This document shows, piece by piece, positions 43,757-52,056 of a stretch of DNA of 64,000 nucleotides. The notes under the pieces were generated by a model, which did not search any database, was not told the origin of the DNA, and saw only the letters and a list, made by a program, of their open reading frames with translations. The stretch's first letter is position 1, and the number at the start of each line of letters is the position of its first letter. Position numbers and translations under genes: made by a program. Location: NCBI RefSeq assembly GCF_000023865.1, contig NC_013159.1:3436001-3500000 (forward strand), read 5' to 3'. The DNA comes from Saccharomonospora viridis DSM 43017 (lineage in GTDB: Bacteria; Actinomycetota; Actinomycetes; Mycobacteriales; Pseudonocardiaceae).

Positions 43757-45211
43757 ATGTTGCGGATCATCGGCGTCGACATCGGCACCTCACTGACGAA
43801 GGCCGTGGTCTTCGACCACGCCGGGATGTCCGTCGCGCAGGCCTCCGCACCGTCCCAGGTGCGGTACCTGCCCGGCGGAGCGGTGGAGCAGGACTTCGAG
43901 CAGGTTCTCGGGACAGTGGCGTCCGTGGTGCGGGAAGTGACCGCACAGCTCGACGGCCCTGTGGACGCGCTGGCTCTCACGGGTCAGGGCGACGGGGTGT
44001 GGTTGCGCGACGCCGACGGGTTCTGCGTCCGACCGGCGATCTCCTGGCTGGACGGCAGGGCGAACGCGCTGCTGACCGAATGGCAGCGGACGGGCGTGAC
44101 CCGCGAGGTGTTCCGCCGGACGGGTTCGGGCATGTTCCCGGGATGCGCCGGGCCGATCCTGGCGTATCTCGATGAGCACGAACCGGCGGCGCTCGACCGG
44201 GCGGCGGTGGCGGGGTACTGCGTGGACGCGGTGCTGCAGCGACTGACCGGTGAGATCACCGTGGACGTCTCGAACGCCTCGCTGCCGTTTCTGAACCCGC
44301 GAACCCGCCACTACGACGAGGGCGCCATCGCCGCGTGCGGGCTCACCCACCGACGGTCGCTGCTCGCCGAACCGGCCAAATCCCACGCCGTGTTCCGGTT
44401 GAACCGCGCGGGCGCGGAGCTGCTGGGACTGCCGGAGGGGCTGCCCGTGACCGGAGGACCGTTCGATCTGCCCGCGTGCGCGATCGGCGCCGGGGTCCGC
44501 ACCCCCGGTGACGGCATTCTCACCGCGGGCACCACGCTGGCGTGCCAGGTGCTCACCGACAGCCCCGAGTTCGACCCGGACGGCGAACCGGCCGGCATGC
44601 TGCTGTGCACCCCGGACGAGGACAGATACCTGAAAGGTATGCCCGCGATGGTGGGCACGGCGGGGATCGACTGGGCCTGCCGCATGCTCGGCATCGAGGT
44701 CGAAAACCTCGACGGGCTGTTGGCGGCCAGTGCGCCCGGCGCGAACGGGGTGAGGGCACTGCCGTTTTTGTCGAGCTCGGGGGAACGGGCACCGTTCGTC
44801 GACGCCGCCGCCCGCGCGCAGTTCACCGGCCTCTGCCTGGAGAACACCCGCGCCGATCTGGTACGGGCACTGTGCGAGTCCATCGCGTACGCGGCTCGCC
44901 ACTGCTTCGAGGCCGCCGGACTCACCGGCACGTTGTACGCCAACGGGGGTGGTGTGCGTTCGGCGGAGTGGACACAGATCTTCGCCGACGTGCTCGGCAG
45001 GCCGATCGTCATCCCCACCGAACCCGGGATCGGTGCTCGGGGGGCGGTGCTCACGGCCGCGGCGGCGTTGTCGGAGCCGATCGACGTGGACGCCTGGACC
45101 GCCAACGCACGTACCGTGCAGGTCCGACCACAAATCGCCGAGGTGTACGAGCGCGGCTACGCCGAGTACCTCGACTCGCTCGCCTCGGCACGTCAACGGT
45201 GGAGTCGATAG
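43757..45211 (+). CDS. FGGY-family carbohydrate kinase
   Basis: A 484-residue sugar kinase. The N-terminal phosphate-1 motif is GVDIGTSLTKAVVFD, the substrate-domain segment is ALTGQGDGVWLRD with ISWLDGRAN, and the C-terminal FGGY-type nucleotide segment is LYANGGGVRSAEWTQIFADVLGRPI. FLSSSGERAPF is the usual hinge region. It resembles ketopentose and erythritol kinases. It abuts the class II aldolase gene without a gap, the FucK-FucA style of pairing, so it may phosphorylate a ketose at C1 for aldol cleavage. It is the second kinase in the operon after the DhaK-DhaL protein. The substrate is unknown. Confidence 0.85.
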   Translation: MLRIIGVDIGTSLTKAVVFDHAGMSVAQASAPSQVRYLPGGAVEQDFEQVLGTVASVVREVTAQLDGPVDALALTGQGDGVWLRDADGFCVRPAISWLDGRANALLTEWQRTGVTREVFRRTGSGMFPGCAGPILAYLDEHEPAALDRAAVAGYCVDAVLQRLTGEITVDVSNASLPFLNPRTRHYDEGAIAACGLTHRRSLLAEPAKSHAVFRLNRAGAELLGLPEGLPVTGGPFDLPACAIGAGVRTPGDGILTAGTTLACQVLTDSPEFDPDGEPAGMLLCTPDEDRYLKGMPAMVGTAGIDWACRMLGIEVENLDGLLAASAPGANGVRALPFLSSSGERAPFVDAAARAQFTGLCLENTRADLVRALCESIAYAARHCFEAAGLTGTLYANGGGVRSAEWTQIFADVLGRPIVIPTEPGIGARGAVLTAAAALSEPIDVDAWTANARTVQVRPQIAEVYERGYAEYLDSLASARQRWSR

Positions 45212-45862
45212 ATGCTGCTTGCCGAACACCGCGAAGCCGTGTGCGCCTATGCCCGCAGGATGGTCGCCGACGGGCTCGTCGTCGGCACGTCCGGGAACAT
45301 CTCGGTGCGGGAGGGCGATCTCGTGGCCGTCACGCCGACCGGCGTGGACTACGAGTCGTTGCGTCCGGAGGACATCCCCGTACTGCGGCTCGACGGCACC
45401 CCGGTGGAGGGCGACCTGAAGCCGACCAGCGAGATGCCGATGCACCTGGCGATCTACCGCGACGCCAAGGACCCGGACGGGGCCGACATCAACGCGGTGG
45501 TGCACACCCACTCCACCCACGCCGTCGCTGTGTCCACTGTGGTCGACGAGGTGCCGCCGGTGCACTACATGGTCGCGGCCATCGGCCCGAGCGTGCGTGT
45601 CGCACCGTACGCCACGTACGGCACGCAGGAGCTCGCCGACGTCATGCTCACCGCGTTGGACGGGCGACGCGGCTGTCTGCTCGGCAACCACGGCACCGTC
45701 ACCTACGGCACCGATCTCGCAGCGGCGTACTCCCGCGCGCAGCAGCTGGAGTGGGTGTGCCAGGTGTGGTTGATGGCGCGTTCGGTCGGTTCCCCCCGAC
45801 TCCTGCCGCGCGCCGAGATCGGGCACGTGGTCGAACGGCTGCGCGGCTACGGCCAGAAGTAG
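45212..45862 (+). CDS. Class II (FucA/AraD-type) aldolase
   Basis: A 216-residue zinc aldolase. GTSGNISVREGD is the phosphate-binding loop, PTSEMPMH carries the catalytic Glu, VVHTHSTHAVAVS has the two zinc His residues, and GNHGTVTYG the third-His region. The family cleaves ketose 1-phosphates to dihydroxyacetone phosphate and an aldehyde, or epimerises phosphoketoses. It starts directly at the FGGY kinase stop. It overlaps the convergent TMEM175-like gene by 16 bp and closes the operon. Confidence 0.88.
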   Translation: MLLAEHREAVCAYARRMVADGLVVGTSGNISVREGDLVAVTPTGVDYESLRPEDIPVLRLDGTPVEGDLKPTSEMPMHLAIYRDAKDPDGADINAVVHTHSTHAVAVSTVVDEVPPVHYMVAAIGPSVRVAPYATYGTQELADVMLTALDGRRGCLLGNHGTVTYGTDLAAAYSRAQQLEWVCQVWLMARSVGSPRLLPRAEIGHVVERLRGYGQK

Positions 45863-46482
45863 CGGCCCCGCCTGGGCATCCGGTCGAGGAGATAGCCGCA
45901 AGGGAACACCAGCAGCCACGAGAGCTCGGCCACCGTCGGGTCGACGAACGCCAACGGCAACGACGGCACGAACCCGACGACGACCGAGACCCCGCCCGCG
46001 AGGCCGCGCCGGACCTTCTCGGGGTCGGTGCTCTCATGGGTCAACGGGCGGGTGTCGGCGCGAAGCCGCGCCCGCCCCACGGCCGCGTACCACCACAGAG
46101 CCGTGGAGCTGAGCCCGGTGAGGATGATCGTGGCCGCGTACAGCACCACCGCGGCCGCGGTGTCACCGTGTTCGCCCAGCACGGCGGTGGGGAAAGGCAG
46201 CAGCGCGATCCAGAACAGGAACAGCAGGCTCAGCCCCACCAGGGTCCCGTCGGCCCGCACGATGTGCGCGAACGCCCGGTGGTGCACCCTCCAGTAACGT
46301 CCGATGACGGCGAAACTCAGCGCGAACGCCAGTAACTTCGGCCCGAGTGCAACCAGGTCCCCCGCCACGTCGTCCTCGTGGATGTCGGCGTCCGCGAGCG
46401 GGAGGGCGAGCAGTGTCAAGGCGATGGCGAACACGCCGTCGGACAAGGCGACGAGGCGCCCGACGTCACCGGACCCACTCAC
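45847..46482 (-). CDS. TMEM175-family (DUF1211) potassium channel-like protein
   Basis: A 211-residue membrane protein with about six helices. The first carries RLVALSDGVFAIALTLLAL, the RxxxFSDGVxxIxxTL-type signature of bacterial TMEM175 channels; here the family Phe before SDG is Leu. RYWRVHHRAF is the second conserved segment. Bacterial members form tetrameric K+-selective pores. GTG 46482 is the start, with a weak ribosome site. Its last codons overlap the aldolase gene tail-to-tail. No functional link to the polyol module is visible. Confidence 0.8.
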   Translation of the reverse strand: MSGSGDVGRLVALSDGVFAIALTLLALPLADADIHEDDVAGDLVALGPKLLAFALSFAVIGRYWRVHHRAFAHIVRADGTLVGLSLLFLFWIALLPFPTAVLGEHGDTAAAVVLYAATIILTGLSSTALWWYAAVGRARLRADTRPLTHESTDPEKVRRGLAGGVSVVVGFVPSLPLAFVDPTVAELSWLLVFPCGYLLDRMPRRGRYFWP

Positions 46483-46503
46483 GGCGGCAGCCGTACCGAT
46501 CGC

Positions 46504-47292
46504 TCAGCTGTAGATGATGCCCCCGTCGATCAGTACCGACTGCCCGGTCATGTAGTCGGAGTCACGGGAAGCCAGGTACGACACGAACGCCGCCACGTCC
46601 TCCGGCCTCTCGACCCGGCCCAGCGCGATCGACTCGGAGAACCGCTTCATGGCCGCACCCCGTTCCTCGCCCGTGCGCTGGGTCATCTTCTCGTCGATGA
46701 GATCCCACATGGCCGTGCCGACGATGCCGGGGCAGTAGGCGTTCACGGTGATGCCGTGTCGGGCCCACTCCTGTGCCGCCACCTGGGTGAGCCCTCGCAC
46801 CCCCCATTTGGTGACGGAGTAGCCGCCGAGCATCTCGAAGCCCTTGTGCGCCGCGATGGACGCGGCACCGATGATCTTCCCGCCGGTGCCCTGCTCGATC
46901 ATCTGACGCGCCGCGGCCTGGTAGCAGTTGAACACCCCGTACAGGTTCACCCGCACGAGCCTGTCCAACTCGTCGAGCGTGGTGTCCAGCAACGGGTCGA
47001 CCGCCGCGATGCCCGCGTTGGCGACGAACACGTCGAGCCTGCCGAGCCGCTGCACGGTGTCGCGCACCAGGGTGTTGACCTGTTCCGGGTCGCTGACGTC
47101 CGCGGTGAGGGTGGTGGCCAGGCCACCGGATCGTTCGATGCCCTGCGCGACGCCGTTCAACTCCTCGCGCATGGAGTCGAGGTCGGCCACGGCGACGGCG
47201 AGTCCGTCCCGCGCCAGCCGCTCGGCGATACCCTTGCCGATACCGCGAGCAGCGCCGGTCACGATGGCGGTGCGCTGGTCTGTGCTCGTCAT
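46504..47292 (-). CDS. Short-chain dehydrogenase (polyol / acetoin-reductase type)
   Basis: A 262-residue NAD(P)-dependent SDR. The cofactor motif is TGAARGIGKGIAE (residues ~12-24), with NAG in VANAGIAAV and the catalytic Ser (GAASIAAHKG) and Tyr-Lys (GGYSVTKWGVRG, Tyr about residue 161). VADLDS with Asp after the second strand favours NAD(H). ATG 47292 follows GGAGGC. The sequence type covers acetoin/diacetyl reductases and sugar-alcohol dehydrogenases. Next to a polyol permease and ketose kinase, oxidation of the imported polyol to a ketose is the reasonable role, though it lies outside the operon and on the other strand. Confidence 0.85.
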   Translation of the reverse strand: MTSTDQRTAIVTGAARGIGKGIAERLARDGLAVAVADLDSMREELNGVAQGIERSGGLATTLTADVSDPEQVNTLVRDTVQRLGRLDVFVANAGIAAVDPLLDTTLDELDRLVRVNLYGVFNCYQAAARQMIEQGTGGKIIGAASIAAHKGFEMLGGYSVTKWGVRGLTQVAAQEWARHGITVNAYCPGIVGTAMWDLIDEKMTQRTGEERGAAMKRFSESIALGRVERPEDVAAFVSYLASRDSDYMTGQSVLIDGGIIYS

Positions 47293-47987
47293 GGGGCGGG
47301 CCTCCGAAGCGAGTCGTCATGGTCGCGTCCTGGAGTCTCCCTACCCGGTGAACGAACGCCTCACACCTCACGCATGTGGCTCGACGACACAACGTGGTCT
47401 TTCACAGGAGGGTTTTCACAGGAGGCCGAAGGATTCACGGCGCGTGCCCAGCACGAAGCGACCGGTACACATCGTCCTCGGCGTTGGGCGCGTCGTGCCC
47501 AACGAATCCCGCCTGAATCCACGCCACCACAAAGTTCACGCCACCACAAGCAAGATCCACAAAGGACTCGGTCTGGGTCTCGTTCCGACGTCGTGACACG
47601 TAATCATGGACGTGCGCTCGAGGTCAAGACCGTAGGCCGAATTTTTTCGCCGAGCCCCAAGCCCTCCCCCACGGCTACGAGCCCAGACTGTGCACACTCG
47701 CGGACCGTCCGCTACCACGAAAACTTTTTCGACCGTCCGACTGGGACAGAACACATCTCGACACACATCGCGACAAGACTCACCGTTCGAGTGGTTTCCA
47801 CCGCGCCGAAGGGGCCCGCACCCCAAAAATGAGGTCGATGTCACGCTTCTCGCTCCGCTCGAGGTAGTGCGGCGTTTTCGTCTCCGTCCATCCACCCCTA
47901 TTCCGGACATATCACGCCGAACGGTAGCGAAGGATTGGACCTTTGCGGAGACTGTCCGGACAAAACATGTCAGGTCGGGGAGGATTC
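47293..47987. other. Long intergenic region with short direct repeats, no gene
   Basis: 695 bp between divergent SDR and MFS genes. No convincing reading frame is present and the composition has more A/T than usual (A and T runs at 47640-47740). Two short direct repeats stand out: TTTCACAGGAGG at 47400-47411 and 47414-47425, and CACGCCACCACAA at 47520-47532 and 47537-47549. TGTCCGGACA (47953-47962) is a small palindrome 26 bp before the MFS start. It may hold regulatory sites or a decayed gene. Confidence 0.5.
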
Positions 47988-49391
47988 ATGGCGGCACCGG
48001 AAATCCAAGAGCCGCATCAAGAACCGCATACGGAAACGACGGCTGAGCCCAAGGCCGTCCGCAAAGCCGTCGCCGGATCGGCGATGGGAAACTGCATCGA
48101 GTGGTACGACTTCGGTGTTTTCGGCTTCATGCCGGCGATTCTCGGGCAGACGTTCTTCAACGCCGGGAGCACATCGGAGGGCGCCTTGGCGACCTTCGCG
48201 TTGCTGGCGGTGACCTTCGTGATCCGACCGTTCGGCAGCTTCGTGTTCGGCCCACTCGGCGACAAGCTCGGCAGACAACGGGTGCTGGCCCTGACGGTCC
48301 TGCTCATGTCGGGTTCGACGTTCATCATCGGCCTGTTGCCGACGTGGGATCAGATCGGGATCTGGGCGGCGATCCTCGTCATCGTGCTGCGTGGACTCCA
48401 GGGCTTCTCCGCGGGCGGTGAGTACGGGGGCGCGGCCACGTTCATCGCCGAGTACGCCCCACCCAAACGACGGGGCTTTTTGGGTAGCTGGCTGGAATTC
48501 GGCACCCTCACGGGTTTCTTCCTCGGTGCCAGCACGGTGACGCTGTGCACCGTCACCCTCGGTAACGCCGCCATGCAGGAATGGGGTTGGCGCATCCCAT
48601 TCCTGATCGCGGGCCCGCTCGGCCTGGTGGGCCTCTGGCTGCGGACGAAGGTCGAGGACACCCCGCTGTTCAAGGACCTCGCCGTCGAGCACAAGGTGGC
48701 CAAGTCGCCGCTTAAGGAACTGCTCACCACCCACTGGAAGTCGATCCTGCACCTGATCGGCCTGGTGATCCTGCTGAACGTCGGCGACTGGATCCTGCTC
48801 GGCTACATCGAGACGTACCTCAAGGACCAGCTCGGCCTCGAGGGCAACATCCCACTACTGATCATCATGGGTGTCATCCTGGCGATGCTGATCGTGATCG
48901 TGCCGATCGGGGCGTTGTCCGACCGGATCGGGCGCAAACCGCTCCTCATCGCCTGTTGCGCCGGTTTCCTGACCCTGCCGATCCCGGCGTTCTCGCTGAT
49001 GGAAAGCAGCAAGACCGACACCGGCGTCAACGTGTTGCCGCTGATCGCCGGGCTGGCCATGCTCGGCGGATGTCTGGTGCTGTTTTTGGCCGTGGTGGCG
49101 TCCACGCTGCCGGCCATGTTCCCCACCCGTGTGCGTTACGGCGCCTTCTCAATCGGGTACAACGTCTCGACCGCGGCTTTCGCGGGTACGGCGCCGTACA
49201 TCGTCGGTTCGCTGGTCGACGCCACCGGTAACACGATGTGGCCCGCGTTCTACTTGATGGGCGCGGCGGCGATCGCCGCCGTCCCGGTGCTGCTTTTACC
49301 GGAGACGAACGGCCTGTCGCTGCGCGGTGTCGTGAATTCGCGTCAGCCCGTGCGGAAGCCCAGGGCGACGCCGGCCCCGGTCACCGGGTGA
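47988..49391 (+). CDS. MFS carrier of the metabolite:H+ symporter (ProP/KgtP-like) family
   Basis: A 467-residue, twelve-helix carrier. GNCIEWYDFGVFGFMPAILGQTFF is the family's first helix signature. FGPLGDKLGRQRVLALTVLLMS and LRGLQGFSAGGEYGGAATFIAEYAP are the conserved loops. Related proteins take up proline/betaine, dicarboxylates or shikimate with protons. ATG 47988 has GGGGAGG upstream. A very strong hairpin follows the gene. It could supply betaine or another compatible solute, but its neighbours do not decide the substrate. Confidence 0.85.
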   Translation: MAAPEIQEPHQEPHTETTAEPKAVRKAVAGSAMGNCIEWYDFGVFGFMPAILGQTFFNAGSTSEGALATFALLAVTFVIRPFGSFVFGPLGDKLGRQRVLALTVLLMSGSTFIIGLLPTWDQIGIWAAILVIVLRGLQGFSAGGEYGGAATFIAEYAPPKRRGFLGSWLEFGTLTGFFLGASTVTLCTVTLGNAAMQEWGWRIPFLIAGPLGLVGLWLRTKVEDTPLFKDLAVEHKVAKSPLKELLTTHWKSILHLIGLVILLNVGDWILLGYIETYLKDQLGLEGNIPLLIIMGVILAMLIVIVPIGALSDRIGRKPLLIACCAGFLTLPIPAFSLMESSKTDTGVNVLPLIAGLAMLGGCLVLFLAVVASTLPAMFPTRVRYGAFSIGYNVSTAAFAGTAPYIVGSLVDATGNTMWPAFYLMGAAAIAAVPVLLLPETNGLSLRGVVNSRQPVRKPRATPAPVTG

Positions 49392-49432
49392 TACCCGCAA
49401 CCCCCACCGCCGAGGTCGGTGCACCGAGTTGT

Positions 49433-49474
49433 CTCCCGAGTGGACACACTTTCCCCTGTGTGTCCACTCGGGAG
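49433..49474. terminator. 17-bp perfect hairpin after the MFS gene
   Basis: CTCCCGAGTGGACACAC (49433-49449) and GTGTGTCCACTCGGGAG (49458-49474) flank an 8-nt loop, starting 42 bp past the MFS stop. There is no T-run. Confidence 0.65.
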
Positions 49475-49757
49475 CAGTATCGGCTATGGGGGAACGAGCG
49501 AAATTCATTCACCCAGCACGACTTCACATGCTTCGAGGGAAGTGCGCGAAGGGATCACCGAGGAAACCGTCAACCAAGTCCATTAAGGACCAACGTGAAC
49601 GTTGTCCGCCGAGAGCGGTCACTTCGCGATCCGCATCGGTTTGCCGCGTCCCCGTGGAGAATCCCACCGCATGTCCGGTTGAATCAGCGGAGCTCACATG
49701 GACACCGTGAACCAGGGTTGGTCCGCCCTCCCTTTCCCCGTTGAGGACTCAGGCCGG
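49475..49757. other. Non-coding stretch beside the STAND NTPase gene
   Basis: 283 bp with more A/T than its surroundings and no believable gene. It may include one edge of the decayed integrative region; I found no copy of the tRNA 3' end here. Confidence 0.4.
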
Positions 49758-51914
49758 CTACCCCTTGGCCCCGAAGCGTCCCCGAGCGACGGGACCGCCG
49801 TCGCCTTGGGGGCCGTCTGCGATGTCAGGACCCCGTGAGACGAGTCGAGCGACCAACTCGGTTTCGTGCTGAATGAATACGTGGAGCCCGAGTCCGGGAA
49901 ACGTGTGGTGTTGTGTGACGAACGGGGTGTCACCGTCATCGTTTGTCATGATCTTCGATGAATGATCATGCTCGGGTACCCCGAACGTGCCCCGCAGCCC
50001 ACGGGCTCGAATCTGTCGCTGAGCTCGACTCAGGGTGCTGGGGTGATCAGCCCCTTGAAGTTCAGTTTCGATGTCGAGGACGGCTTCGAATTCCGTGCGG
50101 GCCTGCTCCAGCTGACCAAGATCCCACAGCACGCCGGCCAGATTGTGGCGGGTGGCCAAGGTGCTGGGGTGGTCAGCTCCGAGTAGCTCAGTACGGGTGG
50201 CAAGGACAGCCTCGAACTCCGCACGAGCCTGATCCAGCTGACCAAGATCCCGCAACACGCTGGCCAGATTGGCGCGAGTGACCAGGGTGCTGGGGTGATC
50301 AGCCCCAAACTGTTCGGTACGGACGGCAAGGACAGCCTCGAACTCCGCACGAGCCTGATCCAGCTGACCAAGATCCCGCAACACAAGAGCCAGGTTGTGG
50401 CGGGCGACCAGGGTGCTGGGGTGATCAGCCCCAAACTGTTCGGTACGGGTGGCGAGGACGGCTTCGAACTCCGCACGGGCCTGATCCAACTGACCAAGAT
50501 CCTGCAGCACGCCGGCTAGGTTGTGGCGGGTGGTCAGCGTGTTGGGGTGGTGGGGGCCGTGTGTGGTGGTGTGGAGGTGGAGGGCGTGGGTGAGGGCGGT
50601 GTGGGCGAGCTGATAGCGGCCCTGTGCCCGCATGGTGTGGCCGATGTTGTCGGCGCTGTGGGCGTCGGCATGTTCTAGAGCGGTGTGGATGGTGGTGTCG
50701 GGGACGTGGTCGTCGGGGCGGCTGGTGCGTTGGGTGTGGTCGACGATGTAGTCGGCCACCGTGACGTCTTTGCCGTTTTTGGTTAGCAGGGCGGTGGCGG
50801 TGCGGGGGATGGGTGTGGTGGCCCATTCCCAGGCTTGTCCCAGTGTTTCGGGGCTGTAGCGGGGGTTGAGGTGGTCGGTGTGCAGCTTCTCCACAAGTTG
50901 TGTGGAAAGGGGGCCGATCCAGCCGGCGCGGCGGCAGTCGATGGCGGCAGCTACTAGGGCGACTCCACGAGGCTGGGTGGCGGAGGCATTGTCGAGGCGT
51001 TGGACCAGTTCCGGTCCTGCAACAAGGTATTCGGTGACATGCCCGGATGCGTTGCGCAGGGCATCGTCGATACGGGGGTCTTGCCGCAGCTTTTCGGCCC
51101 GTCCCAACTCTGTGGCGGTGAAGGTCTCGCCCAGCTGGATGGTGGCGGCTTGGTCGAGGACCCGGCGACGCTCGTCCAAACGATCCGCCTCGTCTTTGAG
51201 GCGGGAGAGTTCTTCGCTGCGGATCGTGGCCACCATCACCCGGTGATGGCCGTCCCCGGCGAGGATCTTGTCCACCACGGTGGTGCTCAGCCGCCCGTCA
51301 CCGAGGAACCGTTCCAGATCATCCAGCCACACCACACATTTCCTGGTGGCCGCGGCTTCCTCGGCGAGAGCCTGAAAGTCGGCCCAACCCTCCGGCACCA
51401 GCAGTCGGTGCTCGGGCAGTCGGGCACTGACCACCTCGAACGCCAGTCGGGTCTTGCCGGCCGCGGACACTCCGGCGATGAGCACGAACCCACCCGGCTT
51501 CAGGTGCGCAGCCACATCGTCGTGGCGATCCCGCCGCACATAGACCGGCAGATCGAACTCGGCCTTGTCGTCGGCGTCCACCCCTTCCGGAAGCCGGGCC
51601 GGATGCACCCCCAACACCTTGGGATTGGTGATGTCGCGTACTTGAAGCCGCCCACCCCGAAGCGCGGCCCGGTCCACCGCCTGTCGGCGATTCTCTCGCT
51701 CCTCGGCCCACTTATCCCAACGGGATTTGAAGCGCGGTGCCATCACGCTGCCGACTGCCGTCACAACCGCGGTGACGCCCGCCACCCACCACACGTTGTC
51801 CACGCCCAGTGCCTTCACCACGGCTCCGGCCCCCGACACCACGGCGAAGACCAGCGCACCAACCACAACGGGCCAGACCCGACGCCTCCCCCGCACCACA
51901 CCCCCAGCGCACAC
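49758..51914 (-). CDS. Membrane-anchored STAND-type NTPase with TPR repeats
   Basis: A 718-residue protein. Two N-terminal hydrophobic segments (about residues 13-32 and 41-60) are followed by a basic/charged linker. An AAA/NTPase core has Walker A GVSAAGKTRLAFE (about residues 149-161) and Walker B KCVVWLDDLERFL (about 190-202). A helical region comes next, then about five kinesin-light-chain-like TPR units of 42 residues (TRHNLAGVLQDLGQLDQARAEFEAVL type), and an unrelated C-terminal tail. This layout resembles STAND sensors, in which repeats bind a ligand and the NTPase switches state. The start (GTG 51914) is uncertain; other GTG codons follow within 20 codons. It lies beside an integrase relic and a tRNA gene. 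A defence or signalling role is inference. Confidence 0.75.
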   Translation of the reverse strand: MCAGGVVRGRRRVWPVVVGALVFAVVSGAGAVVKALGVDNVWWVAGVTAVVTAVGSVMAPRFKSRWDKWAEERENRRQAVDRAALRGGRLQVRDITNPKVLGVHPARLPEGVDADDKAEFDLPVYVRRDRHDDVAAHLKPGGFVLIAGVSAAGKTRLAFEVVSARLPEHRLLVPEGWADFQALAEEAAATRKCVVWLDDLERFLGDGRLSTTVVDKILAGDGHHRVMVATIRSEELSRLKDEADRLDERRRVLDQAATIQLGETFTATELGRAEKLRQDPRIDDALRNASGHVTEYLVAGPELVQRLDNASATQPRGVALVAAAIDCRRAGWIGPLSTQLVEKLHTDHLNPRYSPETLGQAWEWATTPIPRTATALLTKNGKDVTVADYIVDHTQRTSRPDDHVPDTTIHTALEHADAHSADNIGHTMRAQGRYQLAHTALTHALHLHTTTHGPHHPNTLTTRHNLAGVLQDLGQLDQARAEFEAVLATRTEQFGADHPSTLVARHNLALVLRDLGQLDQARAEFEAVLAVRTEQFGADHPSTLVTRANLASVLRDLGQLDQARAEFEAVLATRTELLGADHPSTLATRHNLAGVLWDLGQLEQARTEFEAVLDIETELQGADHPSTLSRAQRQIRARGLRGTFGVPEHDHSSKIMTNDDGDTPFVTQHHTFPGLGLHVFIQHETELVARLVSRGPDIADGPQGDGGPVARGRFGAKG
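50035..50560. repeat. 126-bp tandem repeats encoding TPR units
   Basis: A segment starting GTGCTGGGGTGATCAGCCCC recurs at 50035, 50161, 50287 and 50413, and in diverged form at 50539. It is exactly 126 bp apart each time and encodes the 42-residue TPR units of the STAND protein. Near-identity between neighbouring units suggests recent duplication or gene conversion. Confidence 0.85.
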
Positions 51915-52056
51915 CCACGGTTACCACCCATAACCGCGTCACTGCATACAACCGAAACGCCACATTCCGCGCAATCTTACTTGGCGGCCGTCCCAATCCG
52001 GCATTGCCGGACATCGTCCGACGTCTTCTGCCAGGTATCCCGGGAGCCTGCCCGCC

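Noticed and set aside
43790-45919. Very long open frame on the minus strand opposite the FGGY kinase and aldolase genes
   Set aside because: It is antisense to two well-recognised enzymes, has no family features, and is explained by the lack of stops in high-GC antisense frames.
49392-49757. Search for a second copy of the tRNA 3' end as the far attachment site of the integrase relic
   Set aside because: No matching stretch was found on either strand in the gap beyond the STAND gene; the element boundary is therefore unknown.
50035-50560. Regularly spaced repeats considered as a CRISPR-like array
   Set aside because: Units are 126 bp without spacers and are in frame with TPR-coding sequence, so they are protein repeats.
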